A stretch of 64,000 nt of DNA. Origin: Prolixibacteraceae bacterium. GTDB lineage: Bacteria; Bacteroidota; Bacteroidia; Bacteroidales; Prolixibacteraceae. This document shows, piece after piece, positions 16,987-26,229 of this stretch. Under the pieces are notes generated by a model, which was not told the origin of the DNA, ran no database searches, and saw nothing but the letters and a program-made list of their open reading frames with translations. The position numbers and the translations under genes are program-made. The stretch covers positions 31,869-95,868 of the forward strand of contig DMSQ01000089.1 of NCBI GenBank assembly GCA_003457135.1, given 5' to 3'. How positions within the stretch are numbered: position 1 is the stretch's first letter; each line of letters begins with the position of its first letter.

Positions 16987-17594
16987 TCGGTTTGTTTGTT
17001 GACACATGATTGATAAAACGAATGGTATGCCTGCTCAATGGCTTCTACCGTTCGTTCGCCGGAATATTTTTTCAGGTAAATGCGTATTTCGGGCCTGGCC
17101 TGACTGAAATGATCAACCAGCACAACCGCCAGGGCAATCAGGGAATGGTTCGCATGATTTCCGGCAATCCGGATAAATCCCTGCTGAAATTCAAAGTTCT
17201 GTTGATGGTGCGAAATGATTTCACCCGAAGGATAAATCGTAACCACATTGAGTGGATCTTGCAGCAACTCACTGGCATAATTAAGCGACTCAATCAACCC
17301 GCGACTGTTTTTTTTCACCGAGAACACACCGCAGCGGGTCAGGAACATGCGTTTGGCCAATTCTTCTTCGAGCATCATCACATGAAACCTGCGCCTGAAA
17401 ACCTTGTTGCAAAGGTACATTGACCAATATCCGTCGTAATAACTGAAATGGTTTTGAAGCAAAAGCACGGATTCACCTTCAGAAAAAAGATCATCGCTAA
17501 TCACAGTGATTTTTCGAAAGTGTATTTTTTGCAGCGACCTGAACCAGGAACTGTAAAACCAAAGCCAAAGCGGATGATATCGGTCTTTAATCAC
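16983..17594 (-). CDS. PlsC-like acyltransferase (carotenoid operon)
   Basis: A 203-aa 1-acylglycerol-phosphate-acyltransferase-type protein. The catalytic block NHFSYYD (N48-D54) is the family HxxxxD motif, and YPSGE near residue 122 corresponds to the substrate-binding FPEG block. Both its start (in crtW) and its stop (in the glycosyltransferase) overlap the neighbours by ATGA, so it is tightly coupled to carotenoid genes. By analogy with CrtO in staphyloxanthin synthesis it may esterify the sugar of a carotenoid glycoside with a fatty acid; that is an inference from position. Confidence 0.8.
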   Translation of the reverse strand: MIKDRYHPLWLWFYSSWFRSLQKIHFRKITVISDDLFSEGESVLLLQNHFSYYDGYWSMYLCNKVFRRRFHVMMLEEELAKRMFLTRCGVFSVKKNSRGLIESLNYASELLQDPLNVVTIYPSGEIISHHQQNFEFQQGFIRIAGNHANHSLIALAVVLVDHFSQARPEIRIYLKKYSGERTVEAIEQAYHSFYQSCVNKQTE

Positions 17595-18271
17595 GATTGC
17601 TGGTTTTTAAGTTGGTACAATTTCCACCAGGGAGTTTGGGGCGATTGGTGGTGCTCGAAATGATATCCGAAGAAATAACACGAAAGCATGGCCCACCAAT
17701 GCGAACTCTTTTGTGTACGGGCATTGTGTGGCAGCATTTCATCGGTATGTGGCAACTGGTGCGGCCGGTACGTTCCAAAATAAAACAATTGAAAAGTTGA
17801 CAAAATGGAAGGTACAATCCAGAAAAGAACCAGGTTGAACTGATTGATCCAAATTTGCAGGATATTGAAAACGAGAGCCATAATGACGATCTGCCACCAT
17901 TTCACGTAATTCTTCAGGAACGAAAACCACCACAGCCAAAAGTTCTGTGAATAAGCGCAAAAATCAGGATCGGTCTCTTCACCTGGGAATTGATGATGTA
18001 ACTTGTGTTTTTCCTGAAGCCGGGAATACGAAAGGGCTGCAAAAAGCCAGGTGGCCAGCCTCCCAATCCCATTGTTTATTAACTTGTTTCCCGAAACCTG
18101 CCCGTGCATAGAATCATGTGCGGTAATGAAAAGACCGGTGTACAAATAAGTTTGAACTGCGATATGGACAATGACCATCGGAGAATTAACCGACACTTCT
18201 GTGTACACCAGCGCAAAAATCAGGTTAGCCAGCCAGAGCAAAATAATTGATATCCCTATCACAAGTCCCAT
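17591..18271 (-). CDS. crtW: CrtW-type carotenoid 4-ketolase
   Basis: A 226-aa membrane di-iron oxygenase of the fatty-acid-desaturase fold. The His boxes are TAHDSMHG (H52, H56), KHKLHHQFPG (H89, H92, H93) and YHFEHH (H204, H207, H208), with GTYRPH between them; all fit bacterial CrtW beta-ring ketolases. It would introduce a 4-keto group on a beta-ionone ring, using O2. It lies 2 nt after cruF and overlaps the acyltransferase start. A fatty-acid or other sterol-like hydroxylase role is less likely given the box spacing and operon. Confidence 0.85.
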   Translation of the reverse strand: MGLVIGISIILLWLANLIFALVYTEVSVNSPMVIVHIAVQTYLYTGLFITAHDSMHGQVSGNKLINNGIGRLATWLFAALSYSRLQEKHKLHHQFPGEETDPDFCAYSQNFWLWWFSFLKNYVKWWQIVIMALVFNILQIWINQFNLVLFWIVPSILSTFQLFYFGTYRPHQLPHTDEMLPHNARTQKSSHWWAMLSCYFFGYHFEHHQSPQTPWWKLYQLKNQQS

Positions 18272-18273
18272 AA

Positions 18274-18912
18274 TTAAATTTGTATTAACAGGTTCAGAGC
18301 CAGAAAGAAAACAAACTGCATAAGCAAAACGACTCCCGCAATCCGGTTGTTTATTTCAACTTTCAGGATTCGGATCATCAGGAATAAAAATCCGGAAATA
18401 AGGAACCAGTCCAGGTAGTTTTTCCCCGGAATACTGTTATCCACCCAGTACCACATATCAGTAGCAATGGCTACAGGTTCCATCAGCCAATCGAAAACCA
18501 CCATAGCGAAAGCGCCAAGAAGAGGGAAATACCAGGTATCACGAATGGACTTTGCCAATCCTGAAATACAATAAACCAAAATCAGCCAATTTAAACCAAT
18601 GATCATTGGAGTATTCCAAAGTTTGGGACCAAGCGAATTACCATATTTGTAGAATCCAAAAAGAGCCTGAGTATTTACACCGATCAATTCAACCAGGAAT
18701 CCTAATAAGACAATACCAGCAAAAACGAGCCAGTTTTTCAGGTTTTTTGGTTCATGAAAGTACATGAGCAAAACAACTGCCCCAACCATTCCGAAAGGTG
18801 TCAGCTTTTGAAAATAGGGTTGCAGTGGCCGGTTCAGGAATCCGGCGATGCCAACCAAATACCAAATCACAACCAAAATCCGCATCCATTGTATTTTTCC
18901 TGCGTTATCCAT
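18274..18912 (-). CDS. cruF: CruF-type carotenoid 1',2'-hydratase (DUF422)
   Basis: A 212-aa protein with about seven membrane helices and the DUF422 signatures LTPFGMVGAVVLL, VELIGVNTQALFGFYKYG, LGPKLW-TPMIIGLNW and FDWLMEPVAIATDMWYW. CruF adds water across the terminal 1',2' double bond of acyclic psi ends (gamma-carotene in cyanobacteria, related substrates in archaea and Bacteroidota). It sits 9 nt after the crtD-like gene, and hydration followed by 3',4'-desaturation is the known order in myxol and flexixanthin pathways. Confidence 0.88.
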   Translation of the reverse strand: MDNAGKIQWMRILVVIWYLVGIAGFLNRPLQPYFQKLTPFGMVGAVVLLMYFHEPKNLKNWLVFAGIVLLGFLVELIGVNTQALFGFYKYGNSLGPKLWNTPMIIGLNWLILVYCISGLAKSIRDTWYFPLLGAFAMVVFDWLMEPVAIATDMWYWVDNSIPGKNYLDWFLISGFLFLMIRILKVEINNRIAGVVLLMQFVFFLALNLLIQI

Positions 18913-18921
18913 GATAGGTTT

Positions 18922-20397
18922 TTATTTCAATATTTCTATATTCAAAACCTGCTCCTTCACCAAGCCATCCACAATTTTTGCCGACGACAAACATAGCGGA
19001 ATGCCTCCGCCCGGATGCACGCTTCCGCCAACGAAATAAAGGCCTTTAATATCTTTTCTGAAATTGGCGTGGCGGTTAAAAGAGGAATACCGGCTGTTCG
19101 AACTGCTTCCATAAATAGAACCATTTACCGAACCGGTTTGTTTACAGATTTCGGGTGGCGAAAGGATTTCTTCAGTAACAATCTGATTGGCAAATGTCCG
19201 TCCAAGCATCCGTTCCAATTTTTCCAGAATATTCAGACGCGATTTTTCGATAATTTCAGCCCAGTTTTGACCCGCATCGGAAGGAGCATTGATCATTACA
19301 AACCAGTTTTCGCAACCAACAGGCGCATCGGCATGATTGTATTTGCTGCTGATGTATATATAGATTGTCGGATCAAAATACACTTTCTTCAGCTTGAATA
19401 AATGCCTGAATTCTTCCCGATAATCGCCACTGAAAAAGATATTGTGAATCCCCACCTCCGGAAATTCCCCTTTCATTCCCCAATAAAAAATCAAGGCTGA
19501 CGATGATCGTTCTTCCCTGGTAATTTTCGCAAGTCGTCTTTTATCAGGCAGCAGCGACGAATAAAACTGATGAATATCCACATCGCTGACGACCATATCT
19601 GCCGGAACAAAACCGGAATCGGTCCAGGCTCCCGTAACTTTTCCACTTTCTGTTTCAACCTTGCGGACAGGCTGCCCAAAATGAAATTTCACTCCCAATC
19701 GTAAAGCTTGCTTCATGAGCGAATCAGTTATTTGAAACATTCCTTTTTCAGGAATAAAAGCGCCCATACTGTGTTCGAGGTGCGAGATAACACTTAATGT
19801 TGCCGGTGTTTGATAAGGATTGCTGCCATTATAGGTGGCATACCGGTCGAACATTTGAACCAGCCTTTTATCGCCCAGTTCGCGGGCATTGAATTCGTGC
19901 AAACTTTTAAATGCCTGAAGTTTCCTGAAATTCAGCAATGTTTTCAAAGCTTTTAGGTTCATCAGGTTTTTCAGGCGGTGAAACGAACCGAAAATAAACA
20001 GGTCGGAGGTCAGATTATACACTTTGGCGGTTTTCTTCAGATAGCCATTTACTCTGCCTGCCGGAACTTTCAGCTTACTTTCAATTTCTGCTGTAAGTTT
20101 TGCAACATCGCTAAATGCTGAAACTTGCGTTCCATCGGGATAAAAGTACTGAGTAATTATTTCCGGCTTATTGACAGAAAACCGAAGATCATCATCCAGC
20201 AATTCGAACACCAATTCAGGCATAGTAAGCAACGATGGCCCGGCATCAAAGCGGAACCCATCAACAAATCGCTCTGAAATCTTTCCTCCTGCTTTATCGG
20301 ATGCTTCATAAATTTCTGCATCAATTCCCTGACGGGCGAGCCTGATCGCCGCCGCCAATCCTCCAATTCCTGCACCAATGATGATTGCTTGTGACAT
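18922..20397 (-). CDS. crtD: CrtD-type carotenoid 3,4-desaturase
   Basis: A 491-aa FAD-dependent desaturase of the CrtI/CrtD family starting at ATG 20397 (MSQAIIIGAGIGGLAAAIRLA, the dinucleotide-binding motif). RFDAGPSLLTMPELVFELL, PATLSVISHLEHSMGAFIPEKGMF and GGSVHPGGGIPLCLSSAKIV separate it from the CrtI paralogue next door. Together with adjacent cruF it most likely forms the 3',4' double bond of a 1'-hydroxycarotenoid. First gene of a five-gene minus operon; a consensus -7 box lies 36 nt upstream. Confidence 0.85.
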   Translation of the reverse strand: MSQAIIIGAGIGGLAAAIRLARQGIDAEIYEASDKAGGKISERFVDGFRFDAGPSLLTMPELVFELLDDDLRFSVNKPEIITQYFYPDGTQVSAFSDVAKLTAEIESKLKVPAGRVNGYLKKTAKVYNLTSDLFIFGSFHRLKNLMNLKALKTLLNFRKLQAFKSLHEFNARELGDKRLVQMFDRYATYNGSNPYQTPATLSVISHLEHSMGAFIPEKGMFQITDSLMKQALRLGVKFHFGQPVRKVETESGKVTGAWTDSGFVPADMVVSDVDIHQFYSSLLPDKRRLAKITREERSSSALIFYWGMKGEFPEVGIHNIFFSGDYREEFRHLFKLKKVYFDPTIYIYISSKYNHADAPVGCENWFVMINAPSDAGQNWAEIIEKSRLNILEKLERMLGRTFANQIVTEEILSPPEICKQTGSVNGSIYGSSSNSRYSSFNRHANFRKDIKGLYFVGGSVHPGGGIPLCLSSAKIVDGLVKEQVLNIEILK

Positions 20398-20432
20398 AAT
20401 TCGACTAAATTTATGCAAAACAACAAGGTTTT

Positions 20433-20440
20433 CAAAAATA
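20433..20440 (-). promoter_or_regulatory. -7 box TATTTTTG of the crtD operon
   Basis: Exact TAnnTTTG on minus in the 92-nt divergent region between crtD and crtI. No equally good box was found for crtI on plus. Confidence 0.5.
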
Positions 20441-20489
20441 ATTTCGTAATTTACTAAAACATTTTTTGCTTATTCAAAAATTTAGACAG

Positions 20490-21980
20490 ATGCCCAAAAA
20501 GGTATTGATTATCGGAACGGGACTGGGCGGCCTGACAACCGCTCTTCGGTTGGCCTGCAGGGGTTACGAAGTGGAGATGGTAGAGAAATACCACCGTGCC
20601 GGGGGCAGACTCAATTTGCTTGAAAAAGATGGCTTTAAATTCGACATGGCTCCGACCTTCTTCAGTATGAGTTACGAGTTTCAGGAATTAATTGAAGATT
20701 GCAAGATTGAGATGCCTTTCGAATTTGTGGAACTTGATCCGCTTTATTCGGTTCATTTCGAAGGAGATCATCGAAGTTACTTAATTTACAAGGATTTAAA
20801 GAAACTGGCGCTCGAATTCCAGGAGGTTGAACCCGATTTTGAAATGAAGCTGCAAAAGTTCCTGAAGGCTGCAGGACAGTTGTTTCATGATACCGAAAAC
20901 ATTGTGATCAGAAGTAATTTTGATTCGCTGGCCGCTTATTTGATGAAACTGACCACCGTTCCGATCAAACACGCCCCTAAAATGTTCTATTCGATGTGGA
21001 ACGAAATGGAACGCAATTTCGAATCATTCGAGGTTAAGGTGATTTTTTCGCTGGTGGGATTTTTCCTGGGCGCAACACCTTTTGACACACCTGCTGTTTA
21101 CACACTCCTGAATTACTCGGAGTTGGTACACGACGGCTATTACAACGTGAAAGGCGGAATGTACAAAATCGTGGAAGGACTTCTTTCGGAGCTGGAAAAA
21201 CGTGGTGTGAAAATTCACTATACCACTGAAATCATGGGCTTTTCAGAAGAAAATGGAAAAATCAGATCATTTACCGACCGTTCCGGAAAAGAATGGAAGG
21301 CTGATCTGTTTGTAGTGAATGCCGATGCAGCCTGGTTTCGCGGAGTTATTCTGAAACGTGCGGCGTTTTCAGAAAAGAAACTGGATGCGAAAAAATGGAC
21401 ACTGGCCCCTCTGACCATCTATCTCGGATTAGACTGTAAAGTTCCGGAGATGTACCACCACAACTATTTTCTGAGACGAAATTTCAAAGAATATGCCGGA
21501 AAGATTTTCAAGAACAAGATAAAGCTTGACAAACCCTATTATTACGTCAATATTCAATCCATGCACAATCCGGACTATGCTCCTACCGGAAAAGAATGTA
21601 TCTTTATTCTTTGCCCGGTTCCAGATTTACGGTTCAAACCAGATTGGAGCGACGATCAGGAAATTGCCGGCAGCATTATTCAAGACCTGAGTGAACGAAC
21701 CGGCTTCGATTTTCATAAACATACTGAAACCAGCGTTGTTTTAAATCCAAAACACTGGGAAGAAATGTTTGGATTGTACCGTGGAAGTGGTCTTGGCCTG
21801 GCTCACGACCTGAATCAGGTTGGAGGTTTCAGGCCGAAAAATAAAGATGAAAAATACAAAAATTTGTATTATGTTGGGGCTTCAACTGTTCCGGGAACCG
21901 GGTTGCCAATGGTCGTTATCAGTTCCCGGTTAGTAACCGAAAGAATACAGAAAGACAATGGAATTGTACCGAAAAAATAA
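20490..21980 (+). CDS. crtI: phytoene desaturase
   Basis: A 496-aa FAD enzyme starting at ATG 20490 (MPKKVLIIGTGLGGLTTALR). The C-terminus carries GSGLGLAHDLNQVGGFRP and NLYYVGASTVPGTGLPMVVIS, the CrtI-type signature; KFDMAPTFFSMSYEF replaces the CrtD pattern. It desaturates phytoene towards lycopene at the membrane. It overlaps crtB by 23 nt, so the two form one transcript. Its paralogue crtD is divergent, 92 nt away. Confidence 0.92.
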   Translation: MPKKVLIIGTGLGGLTTALRLACRGYEVEMVEKYHRAGGRLNLLEKDGFKFDMAPTFFSMSYEFQELIEDCKIEMPFEFVELDPLYSVHFEGDHRSYLIYKDLKKLALEFQEVEPDFEMKLQKFLKAAGQLFHDTENIVIRSNFDSLAAYLMKLTTVPIKHAPKMFYSMWNEMERNFESFEVKVIFSLVGFFLGATPFDTPAVYTLLNYSELVHDGYYNVKGGMYKIVEGLLSELEKRGVKIHYTTEIMGFSEENGKIRSFTDRSGKEWKADLFVVNADAAWFRGVILKRAAFSEKKLDAKKWTLAPLTIYLGLDCKVPEMYHHNYFLRRNFKEYAGKIFKNKIKLDKPYYYVNIQSMHNPDYAPTGKECIFILCPVPDLRFKPDWSDDQEIAGSIIQDLSERTGFDFHKHTETSVVLNPKHWEEMFGLYRGSGLGLAHDLNQVGGFRPKNKDEKYKNLYYVGASTVPGTGLPMVVISSRLVTERIQKDNGIVPKK

Positions 21981-22791
21981 CCTCGATTGCAGTAAAATAA
22001 CGACACACAATTACAGCACTTCCTTTTCGCTGGGAGTGCGTGTGCTGAATGCGAAATACCGTGTAGGTATTTACAGCATCTACGGTTTTGTGCGTTATGC
22101 CGACGAAATTGTGGATACCTTTTTTGAACAGGACCAGAAGACTATTTTCGAGGAATTCAGGCAGGAAACTTTCAAGGCCATCGAGCGAAAATTCAGCATT
22201 AATCCAATCATTGACAGTTTTCAGATGGCTGTTCATCAATTCAACATTGATCGCGAGTTGATCGAAGCATTCCTGCTCAGCATGGAAATGGACCTTTCGA
22301 ACGACGTGTATTCGCCTGAGTTGTTGAAATCCTATATTTATGGTTCGGCGGAGGTTGTCGGTCTGATGTGCCTTCGGGTATTTTATTACAACGAACCTGA
22401 AAAATATGACCAACTGGTTGCCCCGGCCCGCAAACTGGGCGAAGCATTCCAGAAAGTGAATTTTTTACGTGATATGCGCGACGATTTCGATAAAAAGGGC
22501 CGTGTCTATTTCAACAATATTGATTTCAATAATTTTACTGAAGAGACGAAAAAACAGTTGGAAGCCGAAATCGAAAATGACTTTCAGGAATCCATGGAGG
22601 GTATCCGTCAATTGAAAAAGCAAGTCAGGCTGGGTGTTTACCTGGCTTACACCTATTATATCCATTTGCTTAAAGAAATCAAAAAAGCCCGACCGGAAGA
22701 AATCCTGAAAAAAAGGTACCGGGTTTCAAACCGCAGGAAAAGCTATTTATTGGTGAATGCATACCTGAAGAATGCCTTGAATTTGCTGTAA
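21958..22791 (+). CDS. crtB: phytoene synthase
   Basis: A 277-aa squalene/phytoene synthase that condenses two GGPP into phytoene. The two Asp-rich regions are VRYADEIVDTFF (around residue 50) and NFLRDMRDDFDKKGRVYF (around 165). TTHNYSTSFSLGVRVL at the N-terminus is typical of CrtB. It overlaps crtI by 23 nt. It ends 24 nt before the convergent oxidoreductase gene, with no obvious terminator between them. Confidence 0.93.
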   Translation: MELYRKNNLDCSKITTHNYSTSFSLGVRVLNAKYRVGIYSIYGFVRYADEIVDTFFEQDQKTIFEEFRQETFKAIERKFSINPIIDSFQMAVHQFNIDRELIEAFLLSMEMDLSNDVYSPELLKSYIYGSAEVVGLMCLRVFYYNEPEKYDQLVAPARKLGEAFQKVNFLRDMRDDFDKKGRVYFNNIDFNNFTEETKKQLEAEIENDFQESMEGIRQLKKQVRLGVYLAYTYYIHLLKEIKKARPEEILKKRYRVSNRRKSYLLVNAYLKNALNLL

Positions 22792-22814
22792 TCCAAATTG
22801 CCAATCTGGCCAAT

Positions 22815-24176
22815 TTATGTAGTATAAGTTTTTCGGTTTTCGCGGATAAAGATATTGTTGGCTTCCGGATCTCCCACAACTTCGCCAACAACCGGGTTCC
22901 AGGTTACTTTTCGTCCTGTCCGGAGGGCAATGTCACCCATGTGGCTGACACAATCAGACATGATCGCTTCATCGAGCGGACAGGCTTCAGGAATGGTACC
23001 CTTCACTACATCAACGTACAATTGTCCCATTTTGAAACCATCTTCTTTAATCATGGCGGTGTTTCCTTCTCGTGGAAATTTGTCGAATGCCTGCTGAAGT
23101 TCTGGAATGTCAGATTCGGCCGATCCACGCCCCACCGAAATCCAGCCCTTCGAGCCAAAGAATGTTGTTGAATTGTAATCTCTCAACTTGCGGTAACTCC
23201 AGATGTTTTTCGATTCAGCAATATCGCTGCTTACATAGTGTAATTTGATGCTCGATTTGTATTCATAGTTCAAATCCCATGAATAAATGTTATTGTACAT
23301 TCCGCCAGGTTCCCAGAATGTTCCGGTTCCCTCACAGGAATATTCGCCATTCATTTTGTCCTTCATGGCCCAGATCATAATGTCGAGCGGATGTGCTCCC
23401 CATCCGGCCAGAAAGCCAATGCTGTAATCGTTCTGAAACCAGGAGCTGTTGTTGGTTACCCGGTCGGGGCAATAGGTGTTGAGGCGAGCAGGACCAGTCC
23501 AGCGGTCGAAATCGAAATCAGCAGGAACAGGAATTTCAGTACATTGCGGAGAAGTAACCGGATTTTTACCGGGGCACCACACATCAATCCGTTCAACTTC
23601 ACCAATTTTGCCATCTTTGATCATGGCAACGGCGGCTTTCAAGTGGCTCATCGAGCGCTGCTGTGTTCCGTAGTGAAATTTCACGTTATTGGCTTTCAAT
23701 TCCTTTTCCAGAATTTTATAATCCGGATAACTCAATCCCAGCGGTTTAGCCAGCATCACGTGTTTTCCGGCGCGCGCTGCCTTTATTGCGGCCAACAGGT
23801 GCCAGTGGTCGGGAGTGGTAATGTTTACCGCATCAATGTCGCTTCGCTGCAACAACTCGTCCATGTCGAGGTAGGCCTGACATTCAGGAGCTTTGATCCC
23901 TTTTTCATGGTACGTGTGATTTACATATTGCGATACTACTTTGCGGCGACTCTCAAAAGTGTCGCAGGCGGCTACCGAATAAGCCGTGTCGAGCGGCATG
24001 AACCAACTGCGCAGGGCAGCCTGGCCCATATCGCCCACTCCAATATGTCCGAGCAAAATGCGGTCGTTGGCGCCTTTGGCACATCGCGATAAAATGGTAG
24101 GCACAACAATTGCAGCTCCGGTAATCATAGCAGTATTTTTCAAAAACTGCCGTCTCGATGAACTGATTTTTTTCAT
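22815..24176 (-). CDS. Gfo/Idh/MocA-family oxidoreductase, Tat-exported
   Basis: A 453-aa NAD(P)-dependent sugar oxidoreductase family member. The N-terminus SRRQFLKNTAMITGAAIVV is a twin-arginine signal and a Cys follows in ILSRC, so it may be a Tat lipoprotein. The Rossmann part begins RILLGHIGVGDMGQAALRS; the block MLAKPLGLSYPDY corresponds to the EKP catalytic/coenzyme motif with the Lys kept and Glu replaced by Ala. It lies 1 nt after the ThuA/PmoA gene. Exported Gfo/Idh proteins carrying cofactor are common in saccharide-using Bacteroidota; substrate unknown. Confidence 0.85.
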   Translation of the reverse strand: MKKISSSRRQFLKNTAMITGAAIVVPTILSRCAKGANDRILLGHIGVGDMGQAALRSWFMPLDTAYSVAACDTFESRRKVVSQYVNHTYHEKGIKAPECQAYLDMDELLQRSDIDAVNITTPDHWHLLAAIKAARAGKHVMLAKPLGLSYPDYKILEKELKANNVKFHYGTQQRSMSHLKAAVAMIKDGKIGEVERIDVWCPGKNPVTSPQCTEIPVPADFDFDRWTGPARLNTYCPDRVTNNSSWFQNDYSIGFLAGWGAHPLDIMIWAMKDKMNGEYSCEGTGTFWEPGGMYNNIYSWDLNYEYKSSIKLHYVSSDIAESKNIWSYRKLRDYNSTTFFGSKGWISVGRGSAESDIPELQQAFDKFPREGNTAMIKEDGFKMGQLYVDVVKGTIPEACPLDEAIMSDCVSHMGDIALRTGRKVTWNPVVGEVVGDPEANNIFIRENRKTYTT

Positions 24177-24177
24177 G

Positions 24178-25839
24178 CTATTTGGTTTTAAATTGGTTCC
24201 AGTTTGAATTTAGTATTGCCTGATTCAGTTCTCCGGAGGAGACCAGCAAGCGGTATTTCAGTTTGAGTTTTTCTCCTTTTTTCAGGATCATCTTTTGATC
24301 AAAAACGACTGCCGGACTGAAATAGTAAAATGGTGTGGCTCGATCGTTCGAGATAAACCAATTATTCGGGTGATTCGGATTCGATGGATGATCGAAAATC
24401 GTCATTGAAACGGTCTTCCCTTTCAGGTCTTTCATTTCATAAGTTATCCAGCGCGACGCTTTGCCATGCAACTGTTCCTTTTCGCCTGAATCATTGATCG
24501 TTTTGACATCCCAAAGCTGGTTATTCATGCGGGCCGAAAATCCGGCATAGCCGCCCCAGGATTTCCCTTTGGGTTCGTCTGGCAGCGGAGTCCGGTCGAG
24601 TACCACCTCATCGGCCAAAGCGGTGAAGGTGCTTTCCCAATCCATGAAATAACTGCCGTCTGTGGCAGGTGCCGACAGTTTTACCGAGCGCAGTTCGTGC
24701 AGAAGTTCGTCTCCGGTTGGAGGATGATAAGAAAGTTGCATTTTAAACTCTGCACCAAAATCTTTTTCCAGTTCATATTTCACTGATTTTAATTCAGTGA
24801 TTCCTTCCGACTTGCCGGTTTTCGGGTCTTCCTCCCAGTAGTTCAACCCGTTGATGTATTTCCACGAGAACCAAACTGCGCGGTGCCAGGGATGATCTTC
24901 GGGGCGAAGTCCGGTAAGTACAGAGCCAACGATGGTCGAGAGCGGATGAAAATAGGGTTTCCCTTCCGCCTTGTCGAAATGATGCTGCCACACGATTTTA
25001 CCGTTGTTCAGCAAAGTCACCGAATTGGCATCTTTCAACCAGGCCAGTTTTCGGGAAGCTTTATCCGGACTCAGTTCATCCTGAACTTTTTGAGTCACCT
25101 TCCCGGTCGCGGCCCATTCGGAACCACGAAGCAGGAGCGCTTGAAATCCCAGGTTTATCATGGTATTTTCGTCGTGTCCTAAAAGTGTCGTGAAAGTTCG
25201 GCCTTTTCCTGAATTTCCGCAGAAAAGAATTGGCTCCATTTCACCGCTTCCAGAATTTGATACAGGTGCAAAAGCTTCAGCCAAAACCTGGTGCGATCTG
25301 GTGATCCGCGAGTTTACCCACAATTCGTCGGTAGTCCAAAAATTGGCCAGGCCTTTTGTTACCGGGCAATCCGACTCCGTAAATTTCACCTGAAAAGCAT
25401 CAATTTTTCCGTGTTTGGTGCTGTCGCCCCAGGATACAGCACCCATGTTCTGGTAGTCGGGCCAGTCGTAATTTGCCGATCCGGCAGCATGAACAAAGAC
25501 AATTCCCCCACCACTATTGACAAAGTTACGGATAGCATTTATAGTGCTTTCCGGCCATGTACAATTTTTCTCCGGCCAGCTGTTCCAGTTGTTCACAATA
25601 AGCCGAAAGGGCTTCAGCGACTGTTCATTTAAAGTGTCAGGCCTTTCGGTTACCGAAACCGAAAAAAGGTTGCTTTGATTGAATATTTCCTGAAGTTTCG
25701 GGGTGGTTTTTTGCCATTCGTGGTTGTTCTTTCCACTCAGCAGCAAAATATTAATCTTCGGTTTGGCTTGTAACCCTGCGAAAAGCATTGAGTTGACAAG
25801 TAGAAAGGCGATAAGAAGAACGCTTGAAATGCGACTCAT
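24178..25839 (-). CDS. ThuA-like domain fused to PmoA/DUF6807 domain
   Basis: A 553-aa exported protein (signal peptide ending AGLQA). Residues about 28-245 are a ThuA-like trehalose-utilisation domain (INILLLSGKNNHEW, GGGIVFVHAAGSANYDW, FTTLLGHDENTM). Residues about 265-545 are a DUF6807 ('PmoA') domain (GLRPEDHPWHRAVWFSWKYINGLNYW, PYFHPLSTIVGS). Both families occur near Gfo/Idh oxidoreductases in carbohydrate loci of Bacteroidota and Planctomycetes; neither has an assigned reaction here. The gene is one nucleotide upstream of the oxidoreductase and has a good promoter. Confidence 0.82.
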   Translation of the reverse strand: MSRISSVLLIAFLLVNSMLFAGLQAKPKINILLLSGKNNHEWQKTTPKLQEIFNQSNLFSVSVTERPDTLNEQSLKPFRLIVNNWNSWPEKNCTWPESTINAIRNFVNSGGGIVFVHAAGSANYDWPDYQNMGAVSWGDSTKHGKIDAFQVKFTESDCPVTKGLANFWTTDELWVNSRITRSHQVLAEAFAPVSNSGSGEMEPILFCGNSGKGRTFTTLLGHDENTMINLGFQALLLRGSEWAATGKVTQKVQDELSPDKASRKLAWLKDANSVTLLNNGKIVWQHHFDKAEGKPYFHPLSTIVGSVLTGLRPEDHPWHRAVWFSWKYINGLNYWEEDPKTGKSEGITELKSVKYELEKDFGAEFKMQLSYHPPTGDELLHELRSVKLSAPATDGSYFMDWESTFTALADEVVLDRTPLPDEPKGKSWGGYAGFSARMNNQLWDVKTINDSGEKEQLHGKASRWITYEMKDLKGKTVSMTIFDHPSNPNHPNNWFISNDRATPFYYFSPAVVFDQKMILKKGEKLKLKYRLLVSSGELNQAILNSNWNQFKTK

Positions 25840-25863
25840 GGAATGATTGGGTTAGTTTACATT

Positions 25864-25871
25864 CAAAAGTA
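25864..25871 (-). promoter_or_regulatory. -7 box TACTTTTG of the ThuA/PmoA-oxidoreductase operon
   Basis: Exact TAnnTTTG on minus, 24 nt before the ATG at 25839. Confidence 0.6.
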
Positions 25872-26194
25872 GAATTTTCTTTTCAAAATTTCATCTATTA
25901 CTTTTGCTTCACTAGCTGATTCCCTAGTTGAGATTTAATCTAGCCATATTCCGTCATGGCTTTAGCCAAAATGTTTATAATCAATTTGGGCTGAAGCCGT
26001 GCATAGATTATGATTTTCATGTCCGTAACCTGAAGGCTACGTCTGGTCAGATTGGATAAGAAATGAATTAGGCAAGACCAAAAAATGATCAACGGCAATG
26101 CCCGACAACTAATGAAATCCATTCCTAAAATCTGGCCTGATCTGGTTCATTTCTGTGAATTGGAAAACTATTCGGTTCGCTGCTCAAATTTTCC
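25872..26194. other. gene-free stretch with orphan promoter box and hairpins
   Basis: No convincing ORF. A plus-strand TACTTTTG lies at 25899-25906 with no gene for 320 nt. GGCTTTAGCC (25958-25967) pairs with GGGCTGAAGCC (25988-25998) as a stem with one G-T pair, and GTAACCTGAAGGCTAC follows. The composition resembles a dispersed Bacteroidota repeat, and a short transcript cannot be excluded. Confidence 0.5.
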
Positions 26195-26202
26195 TATTTT
26201 TG
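26195..26202 (+). promoter_or_regulatory. -7 box TATTTTTG of lpxK
   Basis: Exact TAnnTTTG on plus, 27 nt before the lpxK ATG at 26230. Confidence 0.6.
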
Positions 26203-26229
26203 TAACTAAATTTATTCCTCTATAATAAG

